The notes below the pieces were generated by a model that was not told where the DNA came from, ran no database searches, and saw nothing but the letters and a program-made list of their open reading frames with translations. From the NCBI GenBank assembly GCA_024233865.1, contig JACKPA010000001.1, positions 806,001-870,000 on the forward strand: a stretch of 64,000 nt of DNA. Direction: 5' to 3'. The position numbers were made by a program, and so were the translations under genes. Numbering within the stretch: the first letter of the stretch is position 1; the number at the start of each line of letters is the position of its first letter. The DNA comes from Leptospiraceae bacterium. Lineage in GTDB: Bacteria; Spirochaetota; Leptospiria; Leptospirales; Leptospiraceae. This document shows, one piece after another, positions 15,940-25,895 of this stretch.

Positions 15940-18726
15940 CTATCCGGAAGCGGTAGAACCCGCATTTACTTTATTTAATAATTTGTATAATTTTCTTGCA
16001 TTTTTATTTTCAGGATCAATTTCTATGGCTTTGTTGGAATAAAATCTAGCCTCTGAAAATTTCCCAATCCTTCTATACAAATCAGACAAATTGATCAAAT
16101 TGTATACGTTATCAGGTTGGATTTCGTATATTTTTTTTGCGGCTTCAATAGATTGAAGAAAATTCCCAAGCCTTTTATGGGCTATGGACAAATAGTACCA
16201 CAAGTCAATGGTATCCGGGTCTTGTATCAAATATTGATTGAGGATTCTTACGGCTATTTCATAATTTTTACCTTTAAAGCACAACAAACCCAATAGCTTA
16301 CCTAACTTTTGGTTCTTTTCATCCATAGAATAGGCTTCCATAAACAAAGAAATAGCTTTCGTTATATCCCCTCCCATATAAAGTTTTTTTCCTTTTAATA
16401 GGAGTTCGTTTAAGTTTTTAAAATTCGTTGCTTCATTATGATTTCCTATGGGATTTTGTTTTACTTGAGGCTTTGCCTCTGCATTTTCTTGAAAACCTAA
16501 TCGCATTAAAGACAAATCATCCGTTAAACTACCGGATTTTAAAATATTTTTTTCAATTTCTTTTAAATCACCTTTAGCTTTTTTAACGTGTTGCAAAAAC
16601 AAAGTTTCATCTTCATTTATAGTTTTTTGGTTTTCATTCGAATGAAGGTACAAGTCATCTCGTCCGTCTGAGCCTATAATAACTATATCTCCCTGAGACA
16701 GTTTCAATCTTTGAACCTTAAAAGGAATCTCCGATTCAAACCCAATCTTTCTTAGTTGAATGGAACTCTCAATAAAGGTGGTCTCTCCAGCTCGATAGAG
16801 AACTGAAAAAGGATGCTCGGCGTTAAAATACCAAGCCTCTCCTGTGTTGTCCTCGACGATAAGCACAATGGCTGACAGAGCCATTGACCCACTAAAAGAA
16901 TGAAAAATAGTGTTTAGCTCTATATAAACTTCTTCTAACCATTTATCCGGAGTCATATTGAGTATTTTTTGGGAAGCTCTCGCTAAAATGGAGTTCATCG
17001 CCACACCAGCCACAAGTGCGCCGCCAGCTCCTTGAATGGATTTTCCCATAGCGTCTCCATTCATAACAACTGTATATTCTTTATAACTTTTGGTCGCCCC
17101 CAGTTTTAGATTTCCCGTAATGCATATATCGCCTCCAACGTCCCCTTTGCGATTTCTGAACACAAATTCCTTTTTCTGCTTGACAATAAAATCCGTTGAT
17201 ACCAAATCTGATTTGTTGCTATTTATAGAAAGAGGTTTCGCAAGCAAAGAAGTTAAAAAGTAATCTCCATCTTGTTGGACTTTAAGTTTTTGCACTTCTT
17301 CCATTCTATCTTTGAGTTCGTGAGAAATCTCGCTTATGTTAGATTCCAACTGGACAATATAATTCTCTTTTTGCTTTTTGAATTTTTTTACAAAATCGAC
17401 AAAAGCATTAAAGGAATTAGACACATAACCAATTTCGTCATTGATAAGTATTGGTACAGGAGAGTCAAAATTTTCCAAGCTAGCTTGTTCAATACCTTGA
17501 TCAAGAAAGTGAAGAGGTTTACCCACAGCGAAGTCCAAAAACAAGGGAAAAATGATTAAAAGAAGAACCGAAATACCTAAAATACAATACAAATAAAACA
17601 AAACTTTTTGAGTTAGATAAGTTCTATACTTGGGGTATTCATATCCAACTTCATACCAGTCACTTTGAACAATAAAAGTATAATGGATAAAATGATCACC
17701 TCTAGCTGTAGTTCGATAGTTTCTTTCATAAGCCGGTTTACCCTGCCAGCGAGTGCTTTTTTCGTTTTTCTCACCGTCTCGAATATCTTTGGACGATACT
17801 AGGGATTTTTTAGAATATAAGAGATTGTATCTAGTGGAAGAAGGATTTTTAAAAGCTGGTTTTTGCACGATGTATTCGATACTTTCCGGAACATCGGTAA
17901 ATTCCTCTTCTATCATATCCGGAGTAAAATACTTAATTTCGGCTATCCTTTCCTTGTTGTATTCATCGTCTGCTTGCTTAAGTGACTGGATTGCAATGAA
18001 ACAAATAGAACATAGCAATACCAAAAGGCTAAGACCAACAATCCTTACTTTAAAAGTAGTTTGCTCCGATAGGTGATTGATTGAAAAACTAAATAGCAAA
18101 AAACCAAAGACTAATGTTCCCAAAAAAATAGCCAAATACAACTCGGAGCTTTCAAAAGTCCCTTGAGATGTAAAAAAATAAAAAGAACAAGTAAGAGTAA
18201 ACGCAGTATATGATAACGAAATATTTTTATAATTTACGATTTGCTTTCTAAAAAGAATCGTCATGTTCACAGCCCATAGAATCAAGAGAGCAATCCCTAC
18301 TTCTGTTCCAGAACTAAAACAGTAGGCATGCAAGCTAAAAATATAATCCTTTTCTGCTGATAATTCAACAAACACAGAGTGTAAATAAACACAAAACGCA
18401 AAAGCGAACATTCCAAGTGATACATATTTTGATTCTTTGGAAAAAATTTTTTCCGAATGGAGATACAAAAATCCGTTAAAGCACACTCCTGAAAACAAAA
18501 TCATATTGGTGAAAATACTATGGTAAAAATTCCATGAAGCAATAGAAGAAAAGAGAATTAGGAAACCAAAAAGCATCAAAAAGTGAATTAAAAAAAATGA
18601 GCCCAGGTAATAAGAAACGATTCCTTTGTTTTTTTTAAGCAGTAAATAACCACTTAGGAAAGCAAAAAAAATTAAATTGACAAAAGCCAATACCGAATAA
18701 TGGGAAAATAAAAACCAATTTTTCAT
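15940..18726 (-). CDS. membrane SpoIIE-family phosphatase with HAMP and TPR domains
   Basis: In this 928-residue protein, residues about 10-245 hold seven or eight membrane helices. About 250-375 form an extracytoplasmic loop, then one helix (LFYLYCILGISVLLLIIF), a HAMP/coiled coil to about 490, a PP2C-like SpoIIE domain about 505-745 and TPR repeats from about 770 to 915. Phosphatase motifs are GDVGGDICITG, NGDAMGKSIQGAG, NAEHPFS, IGSDGRDDL and LTDDLSLM. It probably dephosphorylates an anti-sigma-factor antagonist in a partner-switching pathway. It overlaps the birA reading frame only slightly. Confidence 0.88.
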   Translation of the reverse strand: MKNWFLFSHYSVLAFVNLIFFAFLSGYLLLKKNKGIVSYYLGSFFLIHFLMLFGFLILFSSIASWNFYHSIFTNMILFSGVCFNGFLYLHSEKIFSKESKYVSLGMFAFAFCVYLHSVFVELSAEKDYIFSLHAYCFSSGTEVGIALLILWAVNMTILFRKQIVNYKNISLSYTAFTLTCSFYFFTSQGTFESSELYLAIFLGTLVFGFLLFSFSINHLSEQTTFKVRIVGLSLLVLLCSICFIAIQSLKQADDEYNKERIAEIKYFTPDMIEEEFTDVPESIEYIVQKPAFKNPSSTRYNLLYSKKSLVSSKDIRDGEKNEKSTRWQGKPAYERNYRTTARGDHFIHYTFIVQSDWYEVGYEYPKYRTYLTQKVLFYLYCILGISVLLLIIFPLFLDFAVGKPLHFLDQGIEQASLENFDSPVPILINDEIGYVSNSFNAFVDFVKKFKKQKENYIVQLESNISEISHELKDRMEEVQKLKVQQDGDYFLTSLLAKPLSINSNKSDLVSTDFIVKQKKEFVFRNRKGDVGGDICITGNLKLGATKSYKEYTVVMNGDAMGKSIQGAGGALVAGVAMNSILARASQKILNMTPDKWLEEVYIELNTIFHSFSGSMALSAIVLIVEDNTGEAWYFNAEHPFSVLYRAGETTFIESSIQLRKIGFESEIPFKVQRLKLSQGDIVIIGSDGRDDLYLHSNENQKTINEDETLFLQHVKKAKGDLKEIEKNILKSGSLTDDLSLMRLGFQENAEAKPQVKQNPIGNHNEATNFKNLNELLLKGKKLYMGGDITKAISLFMEAYSMDEKNQKLGKLLGLLCFKGKNYEIAVRILNQYLIQDPDTIDLWYYLSIAHKRLGNFLQSIEAAKKIYEIQPDNVYNLINLSDLYRRIGKFSEARFYSNKAIEIDPENKNARKLYKLLNKVNAGSTASG

Positions 18727-18730
18727 AATG

Positions 18731-19492
18731 CTAATCCAACAAAAAATCTGCCTCGTCTAATTCTTCTGCTCCTCTATGGGGAAAAGCTTGCTCGAAAAAG
18801 AGAGTAGACATAATCTCAAAATCCTCATCGTTTTCCAATTTATTTTCTTCCCAATAGATATTTCTTCTTTTTATTAAGATGGATGTTGTATAATCTTCTA
18901 AAGAAAAATCAACATTTGCTTGGTTTAACTTTTTTATCAACCAATTCATATTGTAAATTAGGTGTTCTCCTAATAGCTCAAGGGTAGCCAAAGACGGCTC
19001 GAACTGCATAAGTGTCTCATACAAATACACTGGTGTTCTAAGTAGCTCAGCATTATTTGTGTTTTTAAACTGGTTTATGTGCTCAGAAATATTTTCCCAC
19101 ATAGGGAATGTATTTATGTAAGACCTTTTGATAAGTTCTTCGTATTCTTTTTTTTTATCTTTAACTTTCCAAATATCCAAAAAGTCATTTTGTTCCATGG
19201 CATCTTTTAATAAATTATCCGTATCTCGAGGAACCGGTTCAATTAGTTTGATAAATAGGTACTTAATTTCCAAAGCAAACCTAGATTCTTTTGGAATATA
19301 GTATTCAATCCAAATTGGCTCTTTATAATAGTTTACCATCTCCTCTATAGATAAGTCCGGTGCAACTTTTAGAGATTTTAACTTTTTTACATCATCGGTG
19401 ATGATTTTTTTCCCTTCTAATTTAGTTCTGGACTTCTTTATTTGCTTTAGCTCAGAACGATTTAGAATAGGTTTGGGTTTAAATGATTCCAT
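18731..19492 (-). CDS. conserved hypothetical protein
   Basis: This is a 253-residue soluble, acidic, mainly helical protein with no signal peptide or membrane helix. It ends in an acidic tail ([13 protein letters not shown]). Visible features include a basic start ([20 protein letters not shown]) and aromatic-rich middle helices. I recognise no family. It sits 4 bases upstream of the SpoIIE/TPR phosphatase gene, so a shared transcript and a related regulatory role are plausible but unproven. Confidence 0.65.
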   Translation of the reverse strand: MESFKPKPILNRSELKQIKKSRTKLEGKKIITDDVKKLKSLKVAPDLSIEEMVNYYKEPIWIEYYIPKESRFALEIKYLFIKLIEPVPRDTDNLLKDAMEQNDFLDIWKVKDKKKEYEELIKRSYINTFPMWENISEHINQFKNTNNAELLRTPVYLYETLMQFEPSLATLELLGEHLIYNMNWLIKKLNQANVDFSLEDYTTSILIKRRNIYWEENKLENDEDFEIMSTLFFEQAFPHRGAEELDEADFLLD

Positions 19493-19508
19493 GGCTTTGA
19501 TTGTCCTA

Positions 19509-19531
19509 GCGAGTGGTTCCTCGCCACTCGC
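19509..19531. terminator. perfect 8-bp hairpin between minus-strand genes
   Basis: GCGAGTGG (19509-19516) and CCACTCGC (19524-19531) pair perfectly around a 7-base loop. On the plus strand four T follow. It lies between the stop of the 59-aa lipoprotein (19558) and the start of the next minus-strand gene (19492). It could therefore end or attenuate the lipoprotein transcript, although no T-run follows on that strand. Confidence 0.4.
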
Positions 19532-19557
19532 TTTTCAACTCATTAACTTTTTGGGGA

Positions 19558-19737
19558 TTAACGAGCAACTAAAATTAAAAGTATTAAAAAAAGCTGTCGA
19601 TCTTCGTCTTTTTGTTCTTGTGTAGGACAACTTGATGTTTTGAGTGTGTCTTCCGGACAATTTAAAATGTTTGTAAGACATCCGGAAAACGAAAACAATA
19701 AAAATAGACAAAGAATGTATGGAATTAATTTTTTCAT
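19558..19737 (-). CDS. small lipoprotein, 59 residues
   Basis: A 60-codon frame starts at ATG 19737 and ends at TAA 19558. It has a basic n-region (MKKLIPY), a hydrophobic core (ILCLFLLFSF) and lipobox FSGC, with the lipidated Cys at residue 20. The mature peptide is about 40 residues with two more Cys, a charged middle (EQKDEDRQ) and a hydrophobic end (LFLILLILVAR). A near-perfect Shine-Dalgarno, GGAGG, lies just upstream. Function unknown; the hydrophobic C-terminus is unusual for a lipoprotein. Confidence 0.7.
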   Translation of the reverse strand: MKKLIPYILCLFLLFSFSGCLTNILNCPEDTLKTSSCPTQEQKDEDRQLFLILLILVAR

Positions 19738-19741
19738 TCAA

Positions 19742-19749
19742 TTTCCTCC
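19742..19749 (-). promoter_or_regulatory. strong ribosome-binding site of the small lipoprotein
   Basis: The minus strand reads GGAGGAAA here, followed by TTGA and ATG. This is the best evidence that the 59-residue frame is translated. Confidence 0.65.
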
Positions 19750-19967
19750 GATAGTGAATGTGTATGTACATGAGAAATTAAAGTCAACTTTTTTATAAAG
19801 CTAATCCTAGGTAACCATAGGTTTCCGCTTTTTTCCTAAGTCACTTAAATAGGCAAGAATATAAAATTCTTTATTTTAAAGAAGTACTATTTTTATCCGA
19901 TAGATTTTTTTCTAAAATCAGCACACTCTCCCTGGTGAAAACGTCTTACGTTAAACATGTTTTAATT

Positions 19968-21068
19968 TTAGCTTCGCTGGCTGATTAAAAGAAAAATATT
20001 TTCCATTTTTTGAATAAAATAATAGTGTTTGCTTTTTTCACTCATTCCGGTTTTAAACTTAATATTCATTTGGATAAGAGAATCATACAACATTTCAAGG
20101 ACTTTATCGGCAAAATAATTTGCTTCTTTTCGCAAACGACCTTTGGTAAAATTTTTTCTTTTATCAGAATATGACTTCATATCCAGCAAAGAATAAAATT
20201 CGTCGCTATTGTTATCAACAGATCTTTTTGTAAGTAATTTAAACTTGCGAATTTCATCCACTTTTACAAGAATTACGGTTAATGCTTTTAGCAGCTGAAA
20301 TGCATTGTCATAAGTAGGTTTAAGCTTAGAAAATTCCTTGAAAAATTCTACCCTATCATTTAAAAATAAAGAATCTACTAATTGATACGGGTTAAAATCC
20401 GCAGCATTAAACAAAATTTCCGTAATATCATTGTGTTCAAAGTGCTTTTTGTTTAGAAATGTTTTTAACTTCCTTATATTTTTTATATATGAACCGGTGT
20501 TTGGATGAATTCGGTGGATAAATTCATCTATTCCGGATGGATCTATTGTCACCTTTTCATTTCGTAAAATCCCTTCCAGAGCTGCCTTTCTTTCATTCGG
20601 GTAGTAATTCCTGTTTTTTAATAGACTGCATTTATTACCAAAAAGGCTAAGCAGTTTCTCGGGTGGGCTTGAATTGGTGTTGTAATGGATTAATATATAG
20701 CTCTTTTCCGATAGGCTTGGGATATTCTTTTTGAAAGTATCATAAATACCTTTCTTGCCCGCAGTCAAGACCGATTTAAAAAAGTCAATTCCGGATTTTA
20801 TAATCACTAATTTCTGACTTGAGAAAATGGAGAGATTAAAAATTTCCGAAAAAAAATTTTCAAAGTCACCGGGTTCTGAAACATATACAACTACTTCTAA
20901 TTTTTCCCCTTTTTGAGAAAGTATAATTTTGCAATGATCTACAATTAGATCAAATTCAAAAGAGTCCAAAGAAGAATAAATAAAAACACCGGGTAAATTT
21001 TCTTTGGATTTATCTATAAAATCTACGTAATTTTTGTATTCGGTAATATTTTTTGCAGCTGCTGCCAT
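19968..21068 (-). CDS. holA: DNA polymerase III delta subunit (HolA-like)
   Basis: This 366-residue protein has the delta-subunit layout: an AAA+-like N-terminal domain (GVFIYSSLDSFEFDLIVDHC, then IFNLSIFSSQKLVIIKSG, where the family reads SLFxxRRLV), a lid with KLLSLFGNKC and YPNERKAALEGIL, and a helical C-terminal region (FNPYQLVDSLFLNDRVEF, where HolA has the xxxALLxGD step). It loads the beta clamp. The nucleotide site is degenerate, as usual for delta. It is divergent from rpmF, as in related genomes. Confidence 0.85.
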   Translation of the reverse strand: MAAAAKNITEYKNYVDFIDKSKENLPGVFIYSSLDSFEFDLIVDHCKIILSQKGEKLEVVVYVSEPGDFENFFSEIFNLSIFSSQKLVIIKSGIDFFKSVLTAGKKGIYDTFKKNIPSLSEKSYILIHYNTNSSPPEKLLSLFGNKCSLLKNRNYYPNERKAALEGILRNEKVTIDPSGIDEFIHRIHPNTGSYIKNIRKLKTFLNKKHFEHNDITEILFNAADFNPYQLVDSLFLNDRVEFFKEFSKLKPTYDNAFQLLKALTVILVKVDEIRKFKLLTKRSVDNNSDEFYSLLDMKSYSDKRKNFTKGRLRKEANYFADKVLEMLYDSLIQMNIKFKTGMSEKSKHYYFIQKMENIFLLISQRS

Positions 21069-21222
21069 AAGTGAAATACTTAGCCTTTTGATTTCCAGAA
21101 AAAGTATTCAATCTATGAGTTAAAAAGCAACACAAAAAAAATTCATAATAATCATATTACAAAATGCTTGATCAAATATGTTTTTAAAAAAAGATAGCAT
21201 ATTATCAGTACCGGGGGGAAAA

Positions 21223-21423
21223 ATGGCTGTTCCTAAAAGGCGAAAATCTAAATCTAAAGTGAGAACCAAAAGAGCTCACCAAGCAATTGGTACACCTAAT
21301 CTTGTACCATGCTCAAATTGTAGGTCTTTTATCCTACCCCATAAAGTATGTCCTGTTTGTGGTTTTTACAAAGGCAAGTTGGAACTCGCCCCGAAAATAA
21401 AAGAAAGCAAATCAGAAGAATAA
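21223..21423 (+). CDS. rpmF: 50S ribosomal protein L32
   Basis: This 66-residue L32 begins [19 protein letters not shown] and contains the zinc-binding CSNC...CPVC pattern. The start at 21223 follows a GGGGGGAA ribosome-binding sequence; the frame is open further upstream, but the family start is clear. The acidic tail KIKESKSEE is a short extension. rpmF-plsX is a conserved pair linking ribosome and lipid synthesis. Confidence 0.95.
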   Translation: MAVPKRRKSKSKVRTKRAHQAIGTPNLVPCSNCRSFILPHKVCPVCGFYKGKLELAPKIKESKSEE

Positions 21424-21429
21424 TCTTTT

Positions 21430-22437
21430 ATGTGGGTCGCCGTAGACGTAATGAGCGGCGATTATGGACCTGTTGAATTAATTAAGGGTTCTGTTTATGC
21501 CGTAAATGAGTATGGGTGCTCTGTTGTTCTTGTTGGTGATGAAGAACAAATAAGTGAGATATTACTAGGTTATGAGTATAATTCTGATAAAATTAGAGTT
21601 TTACATTCTACGGAAATAATTGGAATGGATGACGCACCTGCCACGGCTGTTCGCTCCATGCAAGATTCATCCATAGTTAAAGCTGTTAAATTAGTTAGAG
21701 ATCGTGAATGTGTGGGGCTTTTTTCCCCTGGAAACACTGGAGCAACGATGGCAGCGGCTCTGATGTTTTTGGGTCGAGTCCCAGGTGTTTACAGACCTCC
21801 TATCGCAGCTCCTATCCCACAAGAAAATGGTACACCTTTATTGTTGCTAGATGCAGGTGCCAATGTTGATTGTAAACCGGAATATCTCGCTCAGTTTGCA
21901 ATTATGGGTGAGCATTATGTTCGAGAAATATTTGGAATACCAAAACCAAAAATCGGAATTCTTTCTAATGGAGAAGAAGAGAAAAAAGGCAATTCTCTAA
22001 CCACAAAAACCTATAGCATCTTAAAAAAGTTACCGATCAATCTTGTTGGAAACATTGAAGGAAGAGATTTGTATGGAGGTGGCAGGGATGTAGACGTTGT
22101 AGTTTGTGACGGATTTGTAGGAAATGTTGTTATAAAATCAACGGAAGGCCTTGCTAAATCTATATTTAATATTTTGCAAACTCAGATTGAACATTCTACC
22201 ATAGCTAAAACGGGTGCACTTATGCTTAAAAGTTCTTTACAAACTATTAAAAAGAGACTGGATTACGCAGAATATGGTGGAGCAACACTGCTTGGTGTGG
22301 ACGGAGTTTGTATTATTGGTCACGGAGCTTCAAATTCTATCGCGGCACAAAATGCTATTCGTGTAGCTGTAGAAAGTGCCAGAAGTGAAGTGAACGTCAG
22401 AATATCGGAAAGCCTTATCAAATACAAAATTGTCTAA
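21430..22437 (+). CDS. plsX: phosphate acyltransferase PlsX
   Basis: This 335-residue enzyme makes acyl-phosphate from acyl-ACP for phosphatidic acid synthesis. Motifs in order are [88 protein letters not shown] and [13 protein letters not shown]. It starts 6 bases after rpmF. PlsX normally works with PlsY, which is not in this window. Confidence 0.96.
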   Translation: MWVAVDVMSGDYGPVELIKGSVYAVNEYGCSVVLVGDEEQISEILLGYEYNSDKIRVLHSTEIIGMDDAPATAVRSMQDSSIVKAVKLVRDRECVGLFSPGNTGATMAAALMFLGRVPGVYRPPIAAPIPQENGTPLLLLDAGANVDCKPEYLAQFAIMGEHYVREIFGIPKPKIGILSNGEEEKKGNSLTTKTYSILKKLPINLVGNIEGRDLYGGGRDVDVVVCDGFVGNVVIKSTEGLAKSIFNILQTQIEHSTIAKTGALMLKSSLQTIKKRLDYAEYGGATLLGVDGVCIIGHGASNSIAAQNAIRVAVESARSEVNVRISESLIKYKIV

Positions 22438-22534
22438 CAACCACCCACTTGATCTAACTCCCTAATTCTTGACTAGCATTACTAATATATTTTTAAGATT
22501 GACCTGTAATATCGCATAAATAAAATGGCAACAA

Positions 22535-22972
22535 ATGGGATTTATAAACGGTGCATTACTTGTTATATTTATTTTAACATGTTTACTTTTGATATTGTTG
22601 GTTTTAGTTCAATCCGGCAAAGGCGGCGGTCTTGGAGGTATGTTTGGGGGCGGCGGTTCAAGTCAAAGTGTTTTTGGTTCTTCTAGTGCTGACATCATGA
22701 CACAAACAACCAGGGTTGTTGCAATTGTTTTTATGGTAATGGCTTTGTTCATGTCTTTTCTTTATGCCAAAAAACCGGAAATAATTCCAGAAGAACCGGG
22801 AAAAGAAAGCATCCTTAACCCTGATCCGGCAAAAGATCAGCAACCGGTTACAGAGCCGAAAGAGAATAATAATGGAGATGCTTCCCAACCAACTGATGCT
22901 CCCTCTCCGGTAGAAACTAAAGAAGTGGAAAAACCAAAGGAACAAAACATTCCTGAAAAAGGGAAACGATAA
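22535..22972 (+). CDS. secG: preprotein translocase subunit SecG
   Basis: This 145-residue protein has two membrane helices (residues about 4-22 and 54-75) separated by the SecG hallmark LVQSGKGGGLGGMFGGGGSSQSVFGSS. A long Pro/Glu-rich cytoplasmic tail (residues about 80-145) is longer than in E. coli but common in spirochaetes. SecG supports SecYE protein export. The gene ends one base before the convergent kinase gene. Confidence 0.93.
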   Translation: MGFINGALLVIFILTCLLLILLVLVQSGKGGGLGGMFGGGGSSQSVFGSSSADIMTQTTRVVAIVFMVMALFMSFLYAKKPEIIPEEPGKESILNPDPAKDQQPVTEPKENNNGDASQPTDAPSPVETKEVEKPKEQNIPEKGKR

Positions 22973-24964
22973 TTATTCTTTTTTAATTTTGCTAAATTGT
23001 CTGAGATTTTCCACCAACAGAGGAAATTCTTTTAAAGAATCCTTGATCTTGATTATGTCAAAACTTTCCATATATTTAGTCAGTTTTTCAGAGTAGGTTA
23101 GTATACTTTTTATATCGTATTGAATTCCTATATTATTTAGCCTTTTGGAAAATTTATAAATTTCACCTGAATCAATAATTCCCTCTAGTTCTTTCCACAA
23201 AGGAACTAGTTCCTTTTGTAGAATTTCTAAAAATTCATGAAATTTTTCAAAATTTTCTCCTTCTATTGAAATAATTTTGTGCTCCGCATCGATGACCGTT
23301 TTAGATTCCTGATTAACTGTTTTTAGAAAATGTTTTATTTCTTGGAACAAAACATTGGCTTCAACTGGTTTTAAAAGATAGGCATCAAAACCATATTTTT
23401 TATAGTCTTCCATGGAAACTACAGACGCTGTTATCGCTATTACCGGAATATTTTGAGTCACTGGGTTTTTTTTTAGCATTTGCACAGCTTCAAACCCGTT
23501 TAACACAGGCATTCGAATATCCATCAAAATCAAATTCGGAAGATACTTTTCTGCGAAATTCAGAGCATCCTGCCCATTTACAGCTTCGATAACTTCAACA
23601 TTAGCATTGGATAGATATTTGTTAATAATAATGCGATTAGATGGAATATCATCTACAACCAAAACCGTGTGCTTTTCAAAACGAATATCTTTCCAATATT
23701 CCAAATCTTGATTAGATAGTGGTATCTGCTTATAAGATACACCTACATTCTTAAAAAGAATTCCAAAAGTACTTCCTTTTCCTAATTGGCTTTTGACAAA
23801 CATCTCTCCATTCATGATTTCAGCAAGACGCTTGCTTATCGACAATCCTAAACCGCTCCCTTCATATTTTCGAGAACTTTGGCCCTCTTGCTGTCGAAAT
23901 GATTCAAAAATGATTTCTTGTTGCTCTTTAGGGATTCCAATACCGGTATCCTCAACAGAAATATTCAAATCTATTCTATCTTGTGCTTTTAGATTGCCCA
24001 TTTGACTTACCTTAACTTTTACATATCCGGCAGGAGTAAATTTAATGGCATTTCCGATAAGGTTAATTAGTATTTGCCTAAGTCTGGTTTCATCTAATAT
24101 AAGAGTTGTTGGTAATTTTTCTTCTATTTCAAAGATGAATTCAAGTTTTTTTTCTGATATTTTTGCTGAAAAAATTTGCTTAATTTCATTCAAGATGCTT
24201 TGTAGATGAATAGGTTCGTAGTGTAATTTCATCTTTCCGGCTTCTATTTTAGAAAGATCAAGTATATCATTTATAATGGTCATTAGGCTTTTACCGGCAA
24301 TTTTAATTGCATTAAGATAGCTTTTTTGCTTTTCATCCGTTATAAAAGAATGTAACAATTCACTATAACCTATAACTGCATTCATAGGTGTTCGAATCTC
24401 ATGACTCATATTGGCAAGAAATTCACTTTTGGCTTTATTAGCTGCTTCTGCCTGCTGTTTGGCTTGTTTTAGCTCTACTATCAATTTATTTTGTTCTTCT
24501 GCTATAGATCGATAACGCTTTTCGCTTTGAAGTAGCTTTTCTTCAACTTGTTTTCGATTTGTTATATCTCGAGTCAATCCCACAAACAAAAACCTTCCAT
24601 TAATCTGCATAGCATTGACACTAAGATCCATAGGAAAGGTGTGTCCGCTTTTATGTAATCCTGTTACTTCACGACCAATTCCTATTATATGAGGTTCTTT
24701 CGTTCGAATATACCGCTCCATGTAACCATCGTGTTCACCTTGGTAAGGATGTGGCATAAGCATACTCACATTTTTACCAATTACTTCTTGCTCTTTGTAG
24801 CCAAATGTTTTTTCAGCTCCTAAATTGAATGCTTCTATTATTCCTTTTTCATTGATAATCACAAGCCCATCAACTATTGTGTCCAAAATAGTTGTCAAAA
24901 GAGCTTGTTGTTCATCTTTTAACCGGAACTGCTCTTGCAGGGATATGAGTTTTTTGAGTTCCAT
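22973..24964 (-). CDS. hybrid sensor histidine kinase with FixL-like PAS domain
   Basis: This 663-residue cytoplasmic protein has a PAS domain about 20-138, HisKA with H188 in NMSHEIRTPMNAVIG, HATPase_c to about 410 (NLIGNAIKF, EDTGIGIP, GSGLGLSIS), a receiver about 430-550 (VVDDIPS, LILMDIRMP, LLKP) and a degenerate HPt-like helical tail. The PAS domain matches FixL closely at PYQGEHDGYMERY and IIGIGREVTG, including H78 and R98 in the positions of the FixL haem ligand and signalling Arg. Oxygen or redox sensing is therefore possible. It lies 9 bases after the thioesterase gene. Confidence 0.9.
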   Translation of the reverse strand: MELKKLISLQEQFRLKDEQQALLTTILDTIVDGLVIINEKGIIEAFNLGAEKTFGYKEQEVIGKNVSMLMPHPYQGEHDGYMERYIRTKEPHIIGIGREVTGLHKSGHTFPMDLSVNAMQINGRFLFVGLTRDITNRKQVEEKLLQSEKRYRSIAEEQNKLIVELKQAKQQAEAANKAKSEFLANMSHEIRTPMNAVIGYSELLHSFITDEKQKSYLNAIKIAGKSLMTIINDILDLSKIEAGKMKLHYEPIHLQSILNEIKQIFSAKISEKKLEFIFEIEEKLPTTLILDETRLRQILINLIGNAIKFTPAGYVKVKVSQMGNLKAQDRIDLNISVEDTGIGIPKEQQEIIFESFRQQEGQSSRKYEGSGLGLSISKRLAEIMNGEMFVKSQLGKGSTFGILFKNVGVSYKQIPLSNQDLEYWKDIRFEKHTVLVVDDIPSNRIIINKYLSNANVEVIEAVNGQDALNFAEKYLPNLILMDIRMPVLNGFEAVQMLKKNPVTQNIPVIAITASVVSMEDYKKYGFDAYLLKPVEANVLFQEIKHFLKTVNQESKTVIDAEHKIISIEGENFEKFHEFLEILQKELVPLWKELEGIIDSGEIYKFSKRLNNIGIQYDIKSILTYSEKLTKYMESFDIIKIKDSLKEFPLLVENLRQFSKIKKE

Positions 24965-24973
24965 GTAAATAAC

Positions 24974-25501
24974 CTATTTTATCGTAGGATGAGACGATGC
25001 AAAAACAACATTTTCTAACTCTTCGATTGCATCGTTTTCTATAAACCCAAACTTTCTAGCTTCAGTCGAATCAAAAAGTTTGATATTTGCAGTAGCAGTT
25101 GTGCATATCTTATCATCTTTATTGTAAATGCTTGATTTGACAATAACTTCCGATTTGTTCTTAAATTCTTCGATTTTTCCAACTACAAGTAGTTTTTCTT
25201 TTATAGTTATGGGTCTTACAAAATCAACGGTCATATTTTTTGTTAGTATAAATTTCTTTAGCAAGTATATAACGCTCCATGCCATAGTTTCATCCAATAT
25301 AGTTGCCAAAACTCCTCCATGGGCTAATCGCCCCCAACCAACAAGATGGTCTGGAATTTGCAATTTGCTAAAAAGACTTTTTTGATCAGTATAAAATTTT
25401 AGTTTCAGTCCATGGACGTTGGCTTGGCTACAACCAAAACAATATTGTTTGGAAAGAGAAGGGACTTTTGTGTAATTTTCAAGTTGTGTATTAAAATTCA
25501 T
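24974..25501 (-). CDS. PaaI/hotdog-family thioesterase
   Basis: This 175-residue protein has a hotdog domain: CFGCSQANVHGLKLKFYTDQ at the start, then GWGRLAHGGVLATILDETMAW with the helix Glu/Asp, then TKNMTVDFVRPITI. This order matches PaaI-type acyl-CoA thioesterases, some of which bind without hydrolysing. The substrate is unknown. It directly precedes the hybrid kinase on the same strand and probably shares its promoter. Confidence 0.82.
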   Translation of the reverse strand: MNFNTQLENYTKVPSLSKQYCFGCSQANVHGLKLKFYTDQKSLFSKLQIPDHLVGWGRLAHGGVLATILDETMAWSVIYLLKKFILTKNMTVDFVRPITIKEKLLVVGKIEEFKNKSEVIVKSSIYNKDDKICTTATANIKLFDSTEARKFGFIENDAIEELENVVFASSHPTIK

Positions 25502-25675
25502 TTTATTCCATTGTATATCTATTCATCAAAACGCAAAATCAAAATTGCTTGTTATTTCCAAAATCTGGTATATTAAATTACTGGAGTTATAAAGTTAATT
25601 CGAAAACAAAAGCATATTGACATGAAAATATAAATGAGAAAGTATATCAAAAAAACGTTATAAATTAGAATCATT

Positions 25676-25894
25676 ATGAAAGAGCCAATTATTATCAAAG
25701 ATATTTCAAAAAGCAATGGAGACATTCTAAGGATAGAAGTCAGCGAATATAAAGGTGTTTCTTACTTGAATTTAAGAATGTGGTATACTGATAAAGACGG
25801 CGAATTACGACCCACCAAAAAGGGAGTCGCTGTTACAAAAGAAGACTACGAGTTGTTAAAAGCAGCCATACTAGACGCTGAAAGTAAGTTTTAA
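25676..25894 (+). CDS. PC4/YdbC-like ssDNA-binding protein
   Basis: This 72-residue protein matches the PC4 (p15) transcriptional coactivator fold found in bacteria: [20 protein letters not shown] and [20 protein letters not shown], then a C-terminal helix. Bacterial members bind single-stranded DNA or RNA as dimers. It is first in a short plus-strand group with folE, hemJ and a TetR regulator; one base separates it from the folE start. Confidence 0.85.
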   Translation: MKEPIIIKDISKSNGDILRIEVSEYKGVSYLNLRMWYTDKDGELRPTKKGVAVTKEDYELLKAAILDAESKF

Positions 25895-25895
25895 A

